Assembly (NCBI GenBank): GCA_022823305.1
Contig: JAJDXK010000149.1
Span: forward strand, 1 to 64,000
Source: Alphaproteobacteria bacterium
Lineage (GTDB): Bacteria; Pseudomonadota; Alphaproteobacteria; UBA828
Reading direction: 5' to 3'
DNA: 64,000 nucleotides
Under the pieces are notes generated by a model. It was not told the origin of the DNA, did not search any database, and saw only the letters and a list, made by a program, of their open reading frames with translations. The position numbers and the translations under genes were made by a program. Shown here piece after piece: positions 9,508 through 21,016 of the stretch (within the stretch, counting starts at the first letter, position 1; every line of letters starts with the position of its first letter).

Positions 9508-10692
9508 GTGCCGGGACCGCTCGACGGCTATCGCGTGATCGACCTGACCTCCATGGTCTCGGGCCCCTTCGCGACCATGATGCTGGGCGACCAGGGAGCC
9601 GACGTGATCAAGGTGGAGCCGCCCGGCGGCGGCGATCACGTGCGCACCGGCGGCTTTCGCGCGGGCGGGCTCGCCGCCCAGTTCATCAACACCAACCGGA
9701 ACAAGCGCTCCATCGCCGTCGACCTCAAGAGCCCGCAGGGGCGCGAGGTGCTGCTCAGGCTCGCCGCAGGCGCCGATGTCTTCATCCAGAACTTCCGGCC
9801 GGGCGTGGTGGAGCGCCTCGGGGTCGGCGAGCCCGAGGTACGCGCGGTCAATCCCGCGATCGTCTACGTCTCGATCAACGGCTTCGGCGAGAGTGGCCCC
9901 TTTGCCGCGAAGCGCGTCTACGACCCCATCATCCAGGCGGCCTCCGGCCTCGCCTCGGTCCAGGGCGGCTCCGACGATGCACGCCCCCGTCTCGTCCGCA
10001 CCATCCTGCCGGACAAGCTCACCGCCGTGACCGCGGCCCAGGCCGTGACCGCCGCGCTGCTGGCCCGCGCCCGCACCGGCAAGGGCCAGCACGTGCGGCT
10101 TGCCATGCTCGACGCGGTGGTCGCCTTCCTCTGGGCCTCCGACATGGGCGGGCAGACCTTCGTGGAGCAGCCCACCGACAATCAGCGGGCGGCGAGCTTC
10201 ATCGACCTGATCTACGAGACCGGCGACGGCTTCATGAGCGTCGCCGTGATGAGCGACCGCGAGTGGCGCGGTCTCGCACGGGCCGCCGAGCGGCCGGAGT
10301 GGCTGGAGGACGAGCGTTTCAGGACGCCGGCGCTCCGCGACGAGAACATCGACGACCGCCTCGCGCTCACCCAGGAGGTGCTGCGTACCCGCACCACCGC
10401 CGAGTGGATGGAGCGGCTGGAGGCCGAGGACGTGCCCTGCGCCCCGGTGCTGACCCGGAACGCGCTGGTCGAGCACCCGCAGGTCGAGGCCCTCGGCACC
10501 CTCGTCGAGTACGACCATCCCGCCGCCGGCAAGCTGCGCCAGGCGCGGCCCGCGGCCCGCTTCGAGGAGACCCCGAGCTCGGTCCGCCGGGGGGCGCCGC
10601 TGCTGGGCGAGCACACCGACGAGCTGCTGGGCGAGGCCGGGTTCTCCGCAGACGGCATCGCCGCGCTCCGCACCGAGGGCGTGGTGGCCTGA
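9508..10692 (+). CDS. CaiB/BaiF family (class III) CoA-transferase
   Basis: 394 aa from a GTG at 9508 preceded by GAGGGGAG; the open frame upstream is not conserved. Family III CoA-transferases move CoA between carboxylic acids through an aspartyl-CoA thioester. Typical blocks are GYRVIDLTSMVSGPFATMMLGDQGADVIKVE, QFINTNRNKRSIAVDLKS and the C-terminal part with CAPVLTRNALVEHPQV. The catalytic Asp should be the one in LAMLDAVVAFLW. It is followed after five bases by a carboxyltransferase gene, so the two may act on one acyl-CoA. Substrate unknown. Confidence 0.88.
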   Translation: MPGPLDGYRVIDLTSMVSGPFATMMLGDQGADVIKVEPPGGGDHVRTGGFRAGGLAAQFINTNRNKRSIAVDLKSPQGREVLLRLAAGADVFIQNFRPGVVERLGVGEPEVRAVNPAIVYVSINGFGESGPFAAKRVYDPIIQAASGLASVQGGSDDARPRLVRTILPDKLTAVTAAQAVTAALLARARTGKGQHVRLAMLDAVVAFLWASDMGGQTFVEQPTDNQRAASFIDLIYETGDGFMSVAVMSDREWRGLARAAERPEWLEDERFRTPALRDENIDDRLALTQEVLRTRTTAEWMERLEAEDVPCAPVLTRNALVEHPQVEALGTLVEYDHPAAGKLRQARPAARFEETPSSVRRGAPLLGEHTDELLGEAGFSADGIAALRTEGVVA

Positions 10693-10697
10693 GCCCC

Positions 10698-12242
10698 GTG
10701 AGCTGGCAGAAAGAGGCCGACGAGCTCGCGCGCAAGCGCGCGCTGGCCCGCGAGCAGGGCGGCGCCGAGGCGGTCGCGCGCCAGCACGGCAAGGGGCGGC
10801 TCACGATCCGCGAGCGCATCGTCGCCATGCTGGACGAGGGCTCCTTCCGCGAGCTGGGCGCCGCTGCCGGCGAGGCGCAGCGCGACGAGGAGGGCACGCT
10901 CACCGGATTCGCGCCGGCCAACTTCGTGCTCGGCTTCGGCAAGGTGCAGGGGCGCCGCTGCGTGGTCGGCGGCGAGGACTTCACCCTTGCCGGCGGCTCG
11001 CCCAACGAAGCCGGCCTGCGCAAGAGCATCTACGCCGAGCACCTCGCCGTCACGCATCGCGTCCCGCTGATCCGCCTGCACGAGGGCGCAGGCGGCAGCG
11101 TCACCGGACCCGGCTCGAAGATTGCGGGCCAGCCGGTCTATGCGCCGCCCCGCTTCCAGTCGGTGGGCGAGGCGATGGCGACGGTGCCGGTCGCGACCGC
11201 GGCGCTCGGCGCCGTCGCGGGCCTGCCCGCCTCGCGCCTGGTGGCATCGCACTTCTCGGTGATGACCGAGAATTCCCTGGTGCTGGTGGCCGGGCCCGCG
11301 CTGGTCGCGCGCGCGCTCGGCAAGCGGCCGAGCAAGGAGGCCCTCGGCGGCCCCCAGGTGCACGCGCGGAACGGCACCGTCGACAACCTCGCGCCGGACG
11401 AGGAGGCGGCCTTCGCCGAGATCCGCCGCTTCCTCAGCTACCTGCCGGCCAACGTGTGGGAGCCGCTGCCCCGGGCCCCGGCCGACGACCCGCTGAATCG
11501 CCGCGCCGAAGAGCTCATCGAGATCGTGCCACGCAACCGGCGCAGGCTCTACGACATGCGCAAGGTCATCGCGCTGGTGCTGGACGAGGGCTCGTTCTTC
11601 GAGATCGGCCGCCTCTACGGGCAGGGGGTGATCACCGGCTTCGCCCGCCTCTCGGGCCATCCGGTGGGCGTGTTCGCCAACGACTGCTGGCACCTCGCCG
11701 GCGCCATGACCGCCGCCGGCGCGCAGAAGACGCGGCGTTTCATCGAGCTCTGCGACACCTTCCACGTGCCGGTGCTGAGCCTCGTCGACGAGCCGGGCTT
11801 CATGATCGGCGCGGAGGCCGAGCAGGCCGCCACCATCCGCTTCGGCACCGCGGCGGTGCTGGCTGCGGCGGGGTGCTCGGTGCCCTGGGCCTCGGTGATC
11901 GTGCGCAAGTGTCACGGCGTCGCCGCCGTCGCGCACTTCGGCCCCGACGCCTACGTCCTCGCCTGGCCCTCCGCCGAGATGGGCGCGCTGCCGGTGGAGG
12001 GCGGCGTCGCCGTCGCCTTCGGCCGCAAGATCGCCGAGGCCGACGATCCGGCCGCCGAGCGCGAGCGCCTGGAGGCGGAGATGCTGGCGCGCCAGTCGCC
12101 CGATCTCCGCGCCGAGACCTTCTCGATCCACGAGGTGATCGACCCCCGCGAGACCCGTCCGCTGCTCTGCGAATGGATCGAGCGGGTGCAGCCGCTGCTG
12201 CCTGCCCTCGCCGGCCCCCGCCGCTTCCCCGTCCGTCCCTGA
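10698..12242 (+). CDS. Acyl-CoA carboxylase carboxyltransferase (beta) subunit family protein
   Basis: 514 aa from a GTG at 10698. It has the two crotonase-like halves of a biotin-dependent carboxyltransferase: HGKGRLTIRERIVAMLDEGSF, RLHEGAGGSVTG, then FANDCWHLAGAMTAAGAQK and SLVDEPGFMIGAEAEQAA. It transfers CO2 from carboxybiotin to an acyl-CoA or is a decarboxylase of that fold. No biotin carboxylase or biotin carrier gene lies nearby, so the partner is elsewhere or the protein works differently. It is co-oriented with the CoA-transferase, five bases upstream. Confidence 0.85.
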   Translation: MSWQKEADELARKRALAREQGGAEAVARQHGKGRLTIRERIVAMLDEGSFRELGAAAGEAQRDEEGTLTGFAPANFVLGFGKVQGRRCVVGGEDFTLAGGSPNEAGLRKSIYAEHLAVTHRVPLIRLHEGAGGSVTGPGSKIAGQPVYAPPRFQSVGEAMATVPVATAALGAVAGLPASRLVASHFSVMTENSLVLVAGPALVARALGKRPSKEALGGPQVHARNGTVDNLAPDEEAAFAEIRRFLSYLPANVWEPLPRAPADDPLNRRAEELIEIVPRNRRRLYDMRKVIALVLDEGSFFEIGRLYGQGVITGFARLSGHPVGVFANDCWHLAGAMTAAGAQKTRRFIELCDTFHVPVLSLVDEPGFMIGAEAEQAATIRFGTAAVLAAAGCSVPWASVIVRKCHGVAAVAHFGPDAYVLAWPSAEMGALPVEGGVAVAFGRKIAEADDPAAERERLEAEMLARQSPDLRAETFSIHEVIDPRETRPLLCEWIERVQPLLPALAGPRRFPVRP

Positions 12243-12250
12243 GCCGGCGG

Positions 12251-12279
12251 TTGTGATAGCGGGAGCCGCTGGCTAGGGT
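12251..12279 (+). promoter_or_regulatory. Candidate promoter before the VOC protein gene
   Basis: TTGTGA (12251-12256), a 17-base spacer and TAGGGT (12274-12279), 41 bases upstream of the ATG. The -10 is the same hexamer as proposed for ffh. Confidence 0.33.
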
Positions 12280-12319
12280 CCGCCGGCCAACGCGACGGGA
12301 TGCGAGCGGAGGATGTGAC

Positions 12320-12850
12320 ATGGCGGAAGAGCAGGGCGACCCGACGGCTCCGCCGGTGGCGCGGGCGCTGGACCACGTCGGCATCTCGGTGCCCGACATC
12401 GAGGCGGCCGTCGCCTGGTACCGCGACGTGCTCGGCTGCTACGTGCTGATGGAGCCGATCGAGGGCTATGCCGACGGCAGCTACTTCGGCCAGATCGTGG
12501 CCGACATCTACGGCGCCGACTTCCGGGGCATGAAGATCGCCCATCTCGCGACCGCCGACGGCGTCGGCATCGAGCTCTTCCAGTTCGTCGCCAACGCGCC
12601 GCAGGAGGACAACTTCGAGTACTGGAAGGACGGCATCTATCACATCTGCATCCTGGACCCGGACATCGAGGACCTGGTGAAGCGGATCGAGGAAAGCGGC
12701 GGGCGCCGGCGCAGCAAGGTGTGGCGGCTCTGGCCCGACAAGCCCTACAGGATCTGCTACTGCGAGGACCCGTGGGGCACCATCGTCGAGGTCAGCTCGC
12801 ACCCCTACGTGATGGCCTGGTCCAACTTCATCCCGCCACACGGGGAGTGA
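12320..12850 (+). CDS. VOC family (glyoxalase/dioxygenase superfamily) protein
   Basis: 176 aa. A single vicinal-oxygen-chelate module is visible: it starts with [24 protein letters not shown] (the His is a metal ligand) and ends with [17 protein letters not shown], whose Glu is the last ligand position. VOC proteins include glyoxalase I, extradiol dioxygenases, epimerases and resistance proteins; nothing in the sequence fixes which. It stands alone between the carboxyltransferase and yggT. Confidence 0.8.
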   Translation: MAEEQGDPTAPPVARALDHVGISVPDIEAAVAWYRDVLGCYVLMEPIEGYADGSYFGQIVADIYGADFRGMKIAHLATADGVGIELFQFVANAPQEDNFEYWKDGIYHICILDPDIEDLVKRIEESGGRRRSKVWRLWPDKPYRICYCEDPWGTIVEVSSHPYVMAWSNFIPPHGE

Positions 12851-12963
12851 GCCCGGCCGCCTGGCCGCACGCGCACAACTGACTCGCGCGCCATGGGCGG
12901 TGCGATATACTCCGCCCCCGTATTTTCGCCCTCCGCCCCGCAATCACCGAGACCTGCCCGGCG

Positions 12964-13245
12964 ATGAACGCGTTGGCCGAACTCATCCACGCCGTCTTCT
13001 CGATCTACATCTACCTGCTGATCGCGTCGGCGCTGATCAGCTGGCTGGTGGCGTTCAACGTGATCAACACGAGCAACCGCTTCGTGTTCACGCTGCTGAG
13101 CTTCCTGCACCGCATCACGGAGCCGGCGCTGCGGCCCATCCGGCGCATCATCCCCAACCTCGGCGGGATCGACATATCGCCGGTGATCCTGATCCTGATC
13201 CTCTACTTCGTCCGAGATCTCATCGTGGACAACATCGTCCAGTGA
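12964..13245 (+). CDS. YggT family membrane protein
   Basis: 93 aa with two hydrophobic segments (about residues 8-33 and 71-90) linked by the conserved [30 protein letters not shown]. YggT proteins are widespread small inner-membrane proteins linked to osmotic stress, cell division or thylakoid-like membranes; the precise role is unsettled. A TATACT hexamer at 12906-12911 could be its -10 box, with no convincing -35. folD follows after 35 bases, likely in one transcript. Confidence 0.88.
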   Translation: MNALAELIHAVFSIYIYLLIASALISWLVAFNVINTSNRFVFTLLSFLHRITEPALRPIRRIIPNLGGIDISPVILILILYFVRDLIVDNIVQ

Positions 13246-13280
13246 GGGAGCCGGCGCGCACCCCAGAGCGAGGAACACCC

Positions 13281-14162
13281 ATGAGCGACGCGGTCATCAT
13301 CGACGGCAAGGCATTCGCGGCCGATCTCAGGGCCGAGGTCGGGCGCAAGGCGGCGCTCCTGAAGGAGAGCCACGGCCTCGTGCCGGGGCTTTCGGTGGTG
13401 CTGGTGGGCGACGACCCGGCGAGCCACGTCTACGTGCGCAACAAGGGCAAGGCCACCGTCGCCGCCGGCATGGATTCGCAGGAATACCGCCTGCCCGACA
13501 GCGCGAGCCACGCGGAGGTGCTGGAGACGGTCGAGCGCCTCAACGCCGACGACGCCGTGCACGGCATCCTGGTCCAGCTCCCGCTGCCGGACCAGGTGGA
13601 TTCGAACGCCATCATCAACGCCATCGACCCGGACAAGGACGTGGACGGCTTCCACACCGTCAACGTGGGCCGGCTCACCACCGGGCAGGACAGCCTGGTG
13701 CCCTGCACGCCGCTCGGCTGCCTGCTGATGCTGCGTCACTTCGTGGGCGAGCTGAAGGGCAAGCGGGCGATGATCGTCGGCCGCTCCAACATCGTCGGCA
13801 AGCCGATGGCCTCGCTCCTGCTGCGCGAGCACTGCACCGTCACCGTCGGCCACTCGCGCACCCAGGACCTGCCCGGCGAATGCCGCCGCGCCGATGTGCT
13901 CATCGCCGCCGTGGGCCGCGCCGAGATGATCCGGGGCGACTGGGTGAAGCCGGGAGCGGCGGTGATCGACGTGGGCATCAACCGCGTGCCGGCGGGCGAG
14001 AAGACCCGGCTGGTGGGCGACGTCTGCTTCGAGGAGGCGGTGGAGAACGCCGGCTGGATCACGCCGGTGCCGGGTGGCGTCGGGCCCATGACCATCGCGT
14101 GTTTGCTCAAGAACACCCTCACCGCCGCTTGCCGCCGCCACGGCATCGACGAGCCGGCGTGA
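13281..14162 (+). CDS. folD: Bifunctional methylenetetrahydrofolate dehydrogenase / methenyl-THF cyclohydrolase
   Basis: 293 aa, usual length. FolD interconverts 5,10-methylene-, methenyl- and 10-formyl-tetrahydrofolate with NADP. The catalytic YVRNKGKA motif (Tyr and Lys) lies near residue 55, the folate site [10 protein letters not shown] near 120, and the nucleotide fold [12 protein letters not shown] near 170. The C-terminus ends with [19 protein letters not shown]. The start ATG follows GAGCGAGGAAC. Confidence 0.97.
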   Translation: MSDAVIIDGKAFAADLRAEVGRKAALLKESHGLVPGLSVVLVGDDPASHVYVRNKGKATVAAGMDSQEYRLPDSASHAEVLETVERLNADDAVHGILVQLPLPDQVDSNAIINAIDPDKDVDGFHTVNVGRLTTGQDSLVPCTPLGCLLMLRHFVGELKGKRAMIVGRSNIVGKPMASLLLREHCTVTVGHSRTQDLPGECRRADVLIAAVGRAEMIRGDWVKPGAAVIDVGINRVPAGEKTRLVGDVCFEEAVENAGWITPVPGGVGPMTIACLLKNTLTAACRRHGIDEPA

Positions 14163-14195
14163 TCCGGCCATGGCGACCGCTCGGCGGCGCCTTCG

Positions 14196-14966
14196 ATGAC
14201 CGACAGGTTCCTGCCCGGCGTTCCGGGGTCGGAAATCGAGGCAGTATTCGACGCGGCCGCCGGCAACGAAATTGCGACCGGGAAGTTCGACAGCCCAGAG
14301 TCATCCGCGGCCCTTGCGGCTAACGCATTTGGTTTCTTTCTCGAACGGCCATCGGAACTGCCGGTCCTGCCGGGCTGTTCAGACGAAATCTGGCCCGCTC
14401 GTTCGTTGACGCTCGAGGCTGTGGTTCGCTTCCCTTGGAGCGGCGGGCGGCATCCCGTCCTCGATTGTCTCGTGACGACGCCCTCGGCCCTCATCGGCAT
14501 CGAGTCCAAGCGCTTCGAGCCGTTCAGGACCAAGCGCCCGTCGCCGTTGAGCGAAGCCTATCGGCGTCCGGTCTGGGGCGAACGCATGAAGGGCTACGAG
14601 GGCGTTCGAGACCAATTGCGCAGCGAGGCGGGCTGCTACGAGCGACTGGATGCGGCCCAACTGTTCAAGCACGCCTTCGCGCTTCGGACCGCGGTCCATG
14701 GACGAAGCAAGCATGAGGGCCTCACGCCCATCCTCTTCTATGTCTATGCCGAGCCTAATGTGTGGCCAAGAGACGGAAAGCCGGTGGACGAAGGAGCAAA
14801 GGCACGGCACCGGGAAGAGATCGAGCATTTCGCCGCAGCCGTGGCCGATGACGAGGTCAGCTTCGTCTCTTGTCCCTACCGGCGCCTTCTCGACGCATGG
14901 GCGGACCATGGGGATGGCCGCATTCGCGCTCACGCGGCTGCCGTGGCCGCGCGGTATTCGCCCTAA
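14196..14966 (+). CDS. Putative PD-(D/E)XK nuclease-like protein of unknown function
   Basis: 256 aa, not recognised with certainty. The part around HPVLDCLVTTPSALIGIESKR has Asp90 followed by Glu103-Ser-Lys105, with a preceding Glu74. This spacing and strand pattern fit a PD-(D/E)XK nuclease core, and the overall layout recalls putative restriction endonucleases of the PGN_0703 type. That is inference. The rest (YGVRDQL-like helices, ILFYVYAEP strand, SCPYRRLLDAW) is consistent with a small globular enzyme. Base composition is visibly lower in G+C than folD and argG on either side, and it has no methyltransferase partner here. Confidence 0.55.
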   Translation: MTDRFLPGVPGSEIEAVFDAAAGNEIATGKFDSPESSAALAANAFGFFLERPSELPVLPGCSDEIWPARSLTLEAVVRFPWSGGRHPVLDCLVTTPSALIGIESKRFEPFRTKRPSPLSEAYRRPVWGERMKGYEGVRDQLRSEAGCYERLDAAQLFKHAFALRTAVHGRSKHEGLTPILFYVYAEPNVWPRDGKPVDEGAKARHREEIEHFAAAVADDEVSFVSCPYRRLLDAWADHGDGRIRAHAAAVAARYSP

Positions 14967-15007
14967 CGGTTCAAGCGGCTGCGCCCGCGGCTTGCGAGGC
15001 GCGCGGC

Positions 15008-16211
<1,204 letters not shown>

Positions 16212-16219
<8 letters not shown>

Positions 16220-16586
16220 CGTCGCGTCTCCCTGCCGGCCGCCGGGTGATCCCGCGGCCCCTGCGGCTGCCCTTCTCGCTCGGCCGCGTGAATCGCCTGA
16301 ACCGCCCCCTGAAGCGCTCGGGCCCGGGCGGATCGTAGCCCGGCCCCTCGGGCAGCGCCTCCGGGTTGTCGATCGAGGGCCAGGGCGCGAAGGCGAAGAC
16401 CCAGATCATGACCACGGGTATGCCGATCAGGAGGCCGAGCCCGACGGGGAGCGGCGTGAACAGGCCGACGATCGCGAGCGCCATGACATGGGACCACCAG
16501 GGCGAGCGCCCGGCCTTGTTGAGGATGCGCCAGAACATCCACATCACGATGACCACGACCGCGAGGTACTGCAGGACGCCGACCAC
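16212..16586 (-). CDS. Small membrane protein of unknown function
   Basis: 124 aa. Two or three hydrophobic segments fill residues 5-20 and about 35-68, then comes a Pro/Arg-rich cytoplasmic tail ([24 protein letters not shown]). I do not recognise a family. It overlaps the argG start by eight bases and follows a 63-aa membrane protein by three bases, so the three genes form a transcription unit. Confidence 0.6.
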
Positions 16587-16589
16587 GGC

Positions 16590-16781
16590 TCAGCGCTTCC
16601 GGTACGGGTCGTTGGGCCAGATCATGAAGGCGAGCAGCGCCAGCAGCAGCAGCGGCCCCACCAGGGGCACGAAGACCGCCAGCGCGAGCGGCCAGCGCAG
16701 CCCGGCGCGGCGGCAGATGCGCACGGCCGGGTAGAAGAGCAGGGCGCCCAGCGCGAGGCCGACGGCGATCTGGATCGGCAC
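16590..16781 (-). CDS. Short hydrophobic membrane protein
   Basis: 63 aa: MPIQIAVGLALGALLFYP then a basic loop (RICRRAGLRW) and a second transmembrane helix ending WPNDPYRKR. Two helices with a positively charged turn suggest both ends lie on the same face of the inner membrane. No function is recognised. It is adjacent to the 124-aa membrane protein and may be distantly related to it (similar two-helix layout). Confidence 0.5.
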   Translation of the reverse strand: MPIQIAVGLALGALLFYPAVRICRRAGLRWPLALAVFVPLVGPLLLLALLAFMIWPNDPYRKR

Positions 16782-16853
16782 GGCGGCCGGGCGCTCGCGC
16801 TCGTTCGGACGGGGCGGGCGCGGCGTGCGCGCTGCGCTCTCCGCGCCCCCCGA

Positions 16854-18263
16854 TCAGACGGAGTAGTACATCTCGAACTCGATCGGGTGCGGGGACATGA
16901 GGAACGCGGTCTGCTCCTCCCGCTTGAGCTCGAGATAGCCGTCGATCAGGTCGTCGGTGAAGACGTCGCCCTTCTTCAGGAAGTCGCGGTCCTCGTCCAG
17001 CGAGTCCAGCGCCTGGCCCAGGTTGCCGCACACCGTCGGCACGTCCTTCAGCTCCTCCGGCGGCAGGTCGTAGAGGTTCTTGTCCATCGCGTCGCCCGGA
17101 TGGATCTTGTTCTCGATGCCGTCGATTCCCGCCATCAGCATGGCGGCGAAGGCCATGTACGGGTTGGCCGAGGGGTCGGGGAAGCGCACCTCCACCCGCT
17201 TGCCCTTGGGGCTCGCCGCATAGGGGATGCGGCAGGAGGCGGAGCGGTTGCGCGCCGAGTAGGCGAGCAGCACCGGCGCCTCGAAGCCGGGCACGAGCCG
17301 CTTGTAGCTGTTCGTGGACGGGTTGGTGAAGGCGTTGATGGCGCGTGCGTGGCGGATCACCCCGCCGATGTAGTAGAGCGCCATGTCCGAGAGGTCGGCG
17401 TAGCCCGAGCCCGCGAAGAGCGGCTTGCCGTCCTTCCAGATCGACTGGTGCACGTGCATGCCGGAGCCGTTGTCGCCGACGATGGGCTTCGGCATGTAGG
17501 TGGCGCTCTTGCCGTAGCTGTGGGCGGTCATCTGCACCACGTACTTCTGGATCTGCAGCTGGTCCGCCGCCTGGAGCAGGGTGCCGAACTCCACGCCGAG
17601 CTCGTGCTGGCTGGGCGCCACCTCGTGATGGTGCTTCTCCACCTTGACGCCCATGCCGGCCAGGTGGGTGACCATCTCGGCCCGCATGTCGTTCAGCGAA
17701 TCGACCGGCGGCACCGGCACGTAGCCGCCCTTGGTCGGTGGGCGGTGCCCGACGTTGCCTTCCTCGTAGGCGCGGCCCGTGTTGTAGGGCCCCTCCTCCT
17801 GATCGAGCATGTAGAAGGTCTCGTTCATCGAGACCTTGAAGCGCACGTCGTCGAAGACGAAGAACTCCGCCTCCGGCCCGAAGTAGGCCGTGTCCCCGAG
17901 CCCGGAGTAGGCCAGATATATCTCCGCCTTCTTGGCCACGCTGCGCGGGCAGCGGTCATAGGCCTGCCCGGTGGACGGCTCGATCACGTCGCAGGTCAGG
18001 ATGAGTTGCGGCAGCGCCGAGAAGGGGTCCATCACGGCGCTCGCCGGGTCCGGCATCAGCACCATGTCGGACTGGTGGATCTCCTTCCAGCCCGCGATCG
18101 ACGAGCCGTCGAACATGATCCCGTCGGTGAGCACGTCCTCGTCGACCGTGCGGGAGGCCTGGGTCATGTGCTGCCACTTGCCGCGCGGGTCTGTGAACCG
18201 GAAGTCCACGAACTGGACCTCGTTCTTCTCGATCATCTCCAGGACGCTGTCGCTGTCGTTCAT
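16854..18263 (-). CDS. glnA: Type I glutamine synthetase
   Basis: 469 aa from the ATG at 18263, preceded by a strong GGAGGGGGG site; an upstream ATG at 18311 is unsupported. It makes glutamine from glutamate, ammonia and ATP. Beta-Grasp part [10 protein letters not shown], metal-site [12 protein letters not shown]-site [16 protein letters not shown] and the adenylylation site KNLYDLP are all present; the Tyr is residue 398 with Met, i.e. the classical Tyr397. So GlnE-type covalent control is expected. glnB lies directly upstream on the same strand. Confidence 0.98.
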   Translation of the reverse strand: MNDSDSVLEMIEKNEVQFVDFRFTDPRGKWQHMTQASRTVDEDVLTDGIMFDGSSIAGWKEIHQSDMVLMPDPASAVMDPFSALPQLILTCDVIEPSTGQAYDRCPRSVAKKAEIYLAYSGLGDTAYFGPEAEFFVFDDVRFKVSMNETFYMLDQEEGPYNTGRAYEEGNVGHRPPTKGGYVPVPPVDSLNDMRAEMVTHLAGMGVKVEKHHHEVAPSQHELGVEFGTLLQAADQLQIQKYVVQMTAHSYGKSATYMPKPIVGDNGSGMHVHQSIWKDGKPLFAGSGYADLSDMALYYIGGVIRHARAINAFTNPSTNSYKRLVPGFEAPVLLAYSARNRSASCRIPYAASPKGKRVEVRFPDPSANPYMAFAAMLMAGIDGIENKIHPGDAMDKNLYDLPPEELKDVPTVCGNLGQALDSLDEDRDFLKKGDVFTDDLIDGYLELKREEQTAFLMSPHPIEFEMYYSV

Positions 18264-18330
18264 ATCCCCCCCTCCATCGGCCTCTTGTCCGTCCTCGTCC
18301 GCCGGTCGCACGAGCCGGCGCGCAGCGCGC

Positions 18331-18771
<441 letters not shown>

Positions 18772-18811
18772 TCATGCGCGGCCTTGAGCTTGCGGGGACA
18801 GGGAGGCGCGC

Positions 18812-19993
<1,182 letters not shown>

Positions 19994-20076
19994 GGGGCGC
20001 CGGGGGCGCCGCGCCGGGCGAGCGCACCGAAGGTCGGTCACATTTGCGCCCGATCGTGATAGGAACGGCAGCCAGC

Positions 20077-20153
20077 GCGCCCGTAGCTCAGGTGGATAGA
20101 GCACGAGCCTTCTAAGCTTGGGGTCGCAGGTTCGAGTCCTGCCGGGCGCGCCA
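20077..20153 (+). tRNA. tRNA-Arg (anticodon TCT)
   Basis: A full cloverleaf can be folded by eye: acceptor GCGCCCG/CGGGCGC, D stem GCTC/GAGC, anticodon stem CGAGC/GCTTG with loop CTTCTAA (anticodon TCT at 20111-20113), five-base variable loop, T stem GCAGG/CCTGC around TTCGAGT, discriminator G and an encoded CCA at 20151-20153. It reads AGA (and by wobble AGG), codons that are rare in a genome this rich in G+C. Confidence 0.96.
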
Positions 20154-20211
20154 CTCCTCCGGACACGCCACATATCCCGCGCGCGCCAGGCTTCGCGGGC
20201 ACGACCCTTGT

Positions 20212-20243
20212 GTCGCGCGCCCGACCTTGCAGGCGTGCGCGAC
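20212..20243. repeat. Intergenic palindrome, ACCTTGCAGG-loop family
   Basis: An imperfect palindrome of 32 bases: GTCGCGCGC pairs with GTGCGCGAC (one G-T pair) around a core CCGACCTTGCAGG. The centre ACCTTGCAGG (20224-20233) differs by one base from the ACCTTTCAGG centre of the copies at 27.8 and 57.6 kb. It lies between tRNA-Arg and the end of the SDR gene, where it could also end minus- or plus-strand transcripts. Confidence 0.6.
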
Positions 20244-20980
20244 TAGACGTGCTCGCCGCCGTTGACGTGCAGTTCGCCGCCGGTGATGTAGGCGGCGGTG
20301 TCCGAGCAGAGGAAGTAGATCGCAGACGCCACCTCGGAGGGCTTGCCGAGGCGCGCCATGGGGATCGCCGGCAGCAGGTCGTCCACTCCCGGCGAGAGGA
20401 TGGGCGTGTCGATCTCGCCCGGCGCGATGGCGTTGACGCGGATGCCGAGGGGGCCGAAGTCCGCCGCCATCTCGCGTGTCAGCGCCGCCAGCGCCGCCTT
20501 GGAGGTGGCATAGGCGCTGCCGGCGAAGCGGTGCACCCGGCCGCCCGCGATCGAGGTCACGTTGACGACGCTGCCCTGGCCCTGCTTGAGCTCCTCGAAG
20601 AGGCCGCGCGCCAGCGCCAGCGGCGCGTAGAAGTTGACCTGGAAGACCTCGCGCCAGACATCGAGGTCGGTGCTCAGGCTGTCGAGCCGGACGCCGTTCT
20701 CGCCCTTGGGCGAGATGCCGGCGTTGTTGACCAGCGCGCTGAGCGGCGCGCCGTTCAGCCGCGCCCGCATCTCCTGAATGCCGCGCTCCACGTCCTCGGG
20801 GTCAGAGAGGTCGATGCGGATGTGGTCCTCGGGCCCCGCCTCCCACGGGCAGTCCTCGGAGAAGGCCCGGCGCGAGGCAGTGATCACACGCCAGCCCGCG
20901 GCGCTGAAGCGCTTGACCGTCGCGTGTCCGATCCCCTGGCTTGCGCCGGTGAGGATCAGCGTCCGTTTTTCGTCCGCCAT
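20243..20980 (-). CDS. Short-chain dehydrogenase/reductase
   Basis: 245 aa. Classical SDR: NAD(P)-binding TGASQGIG near residue 12, NNAGIS near 88, and the catalytic triad with Ser in VTSIAGG and YATSK (Tyr and Lys) near residue 155. It oxidises or reduces an alcohol/ketone of unknown identity. It is the last gene of a TetR-SDR-SDR unit, 36 bases after the other SDR gene, which suggests both act in one pathway under the TetR regulator. Confidence 0.9.
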   Translation of the reverse strand: MADEKRTLILTGASQGIGHATVKRFSAAGWRVITASRRAFSEDCPWEAGPEDHIRIDLSDPEDVERGIQEMRARLNGAPLSALVNNAGISPKGENGVRLDSLSTDLDVWREVFQVNFYAPLALARGLFEELKQGQGSVVNVTSIAGGRVHRFAGSAYATSKAALAALTREMAADFGPLGIRVNAIAPGEIDTPILSPGVDDLLPAIPMARLGKPSEVASAIYFLCSDTAAYITGGELHVNGGEHV

Positions 20981-21016
20981 GGCCGCGCTCCCCGTCTCTT
21001 GCCGCAGGCCCGCCCG

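Noticed and set aside
7578-12242. A 1554-codon open frame on the plus strand
   Set aside because: Only its end (10698-12242) is a real carboxyltransferase. The rest is antisense to ffh and the PLP enzyme gene or out of frame with the CoA-transferase.
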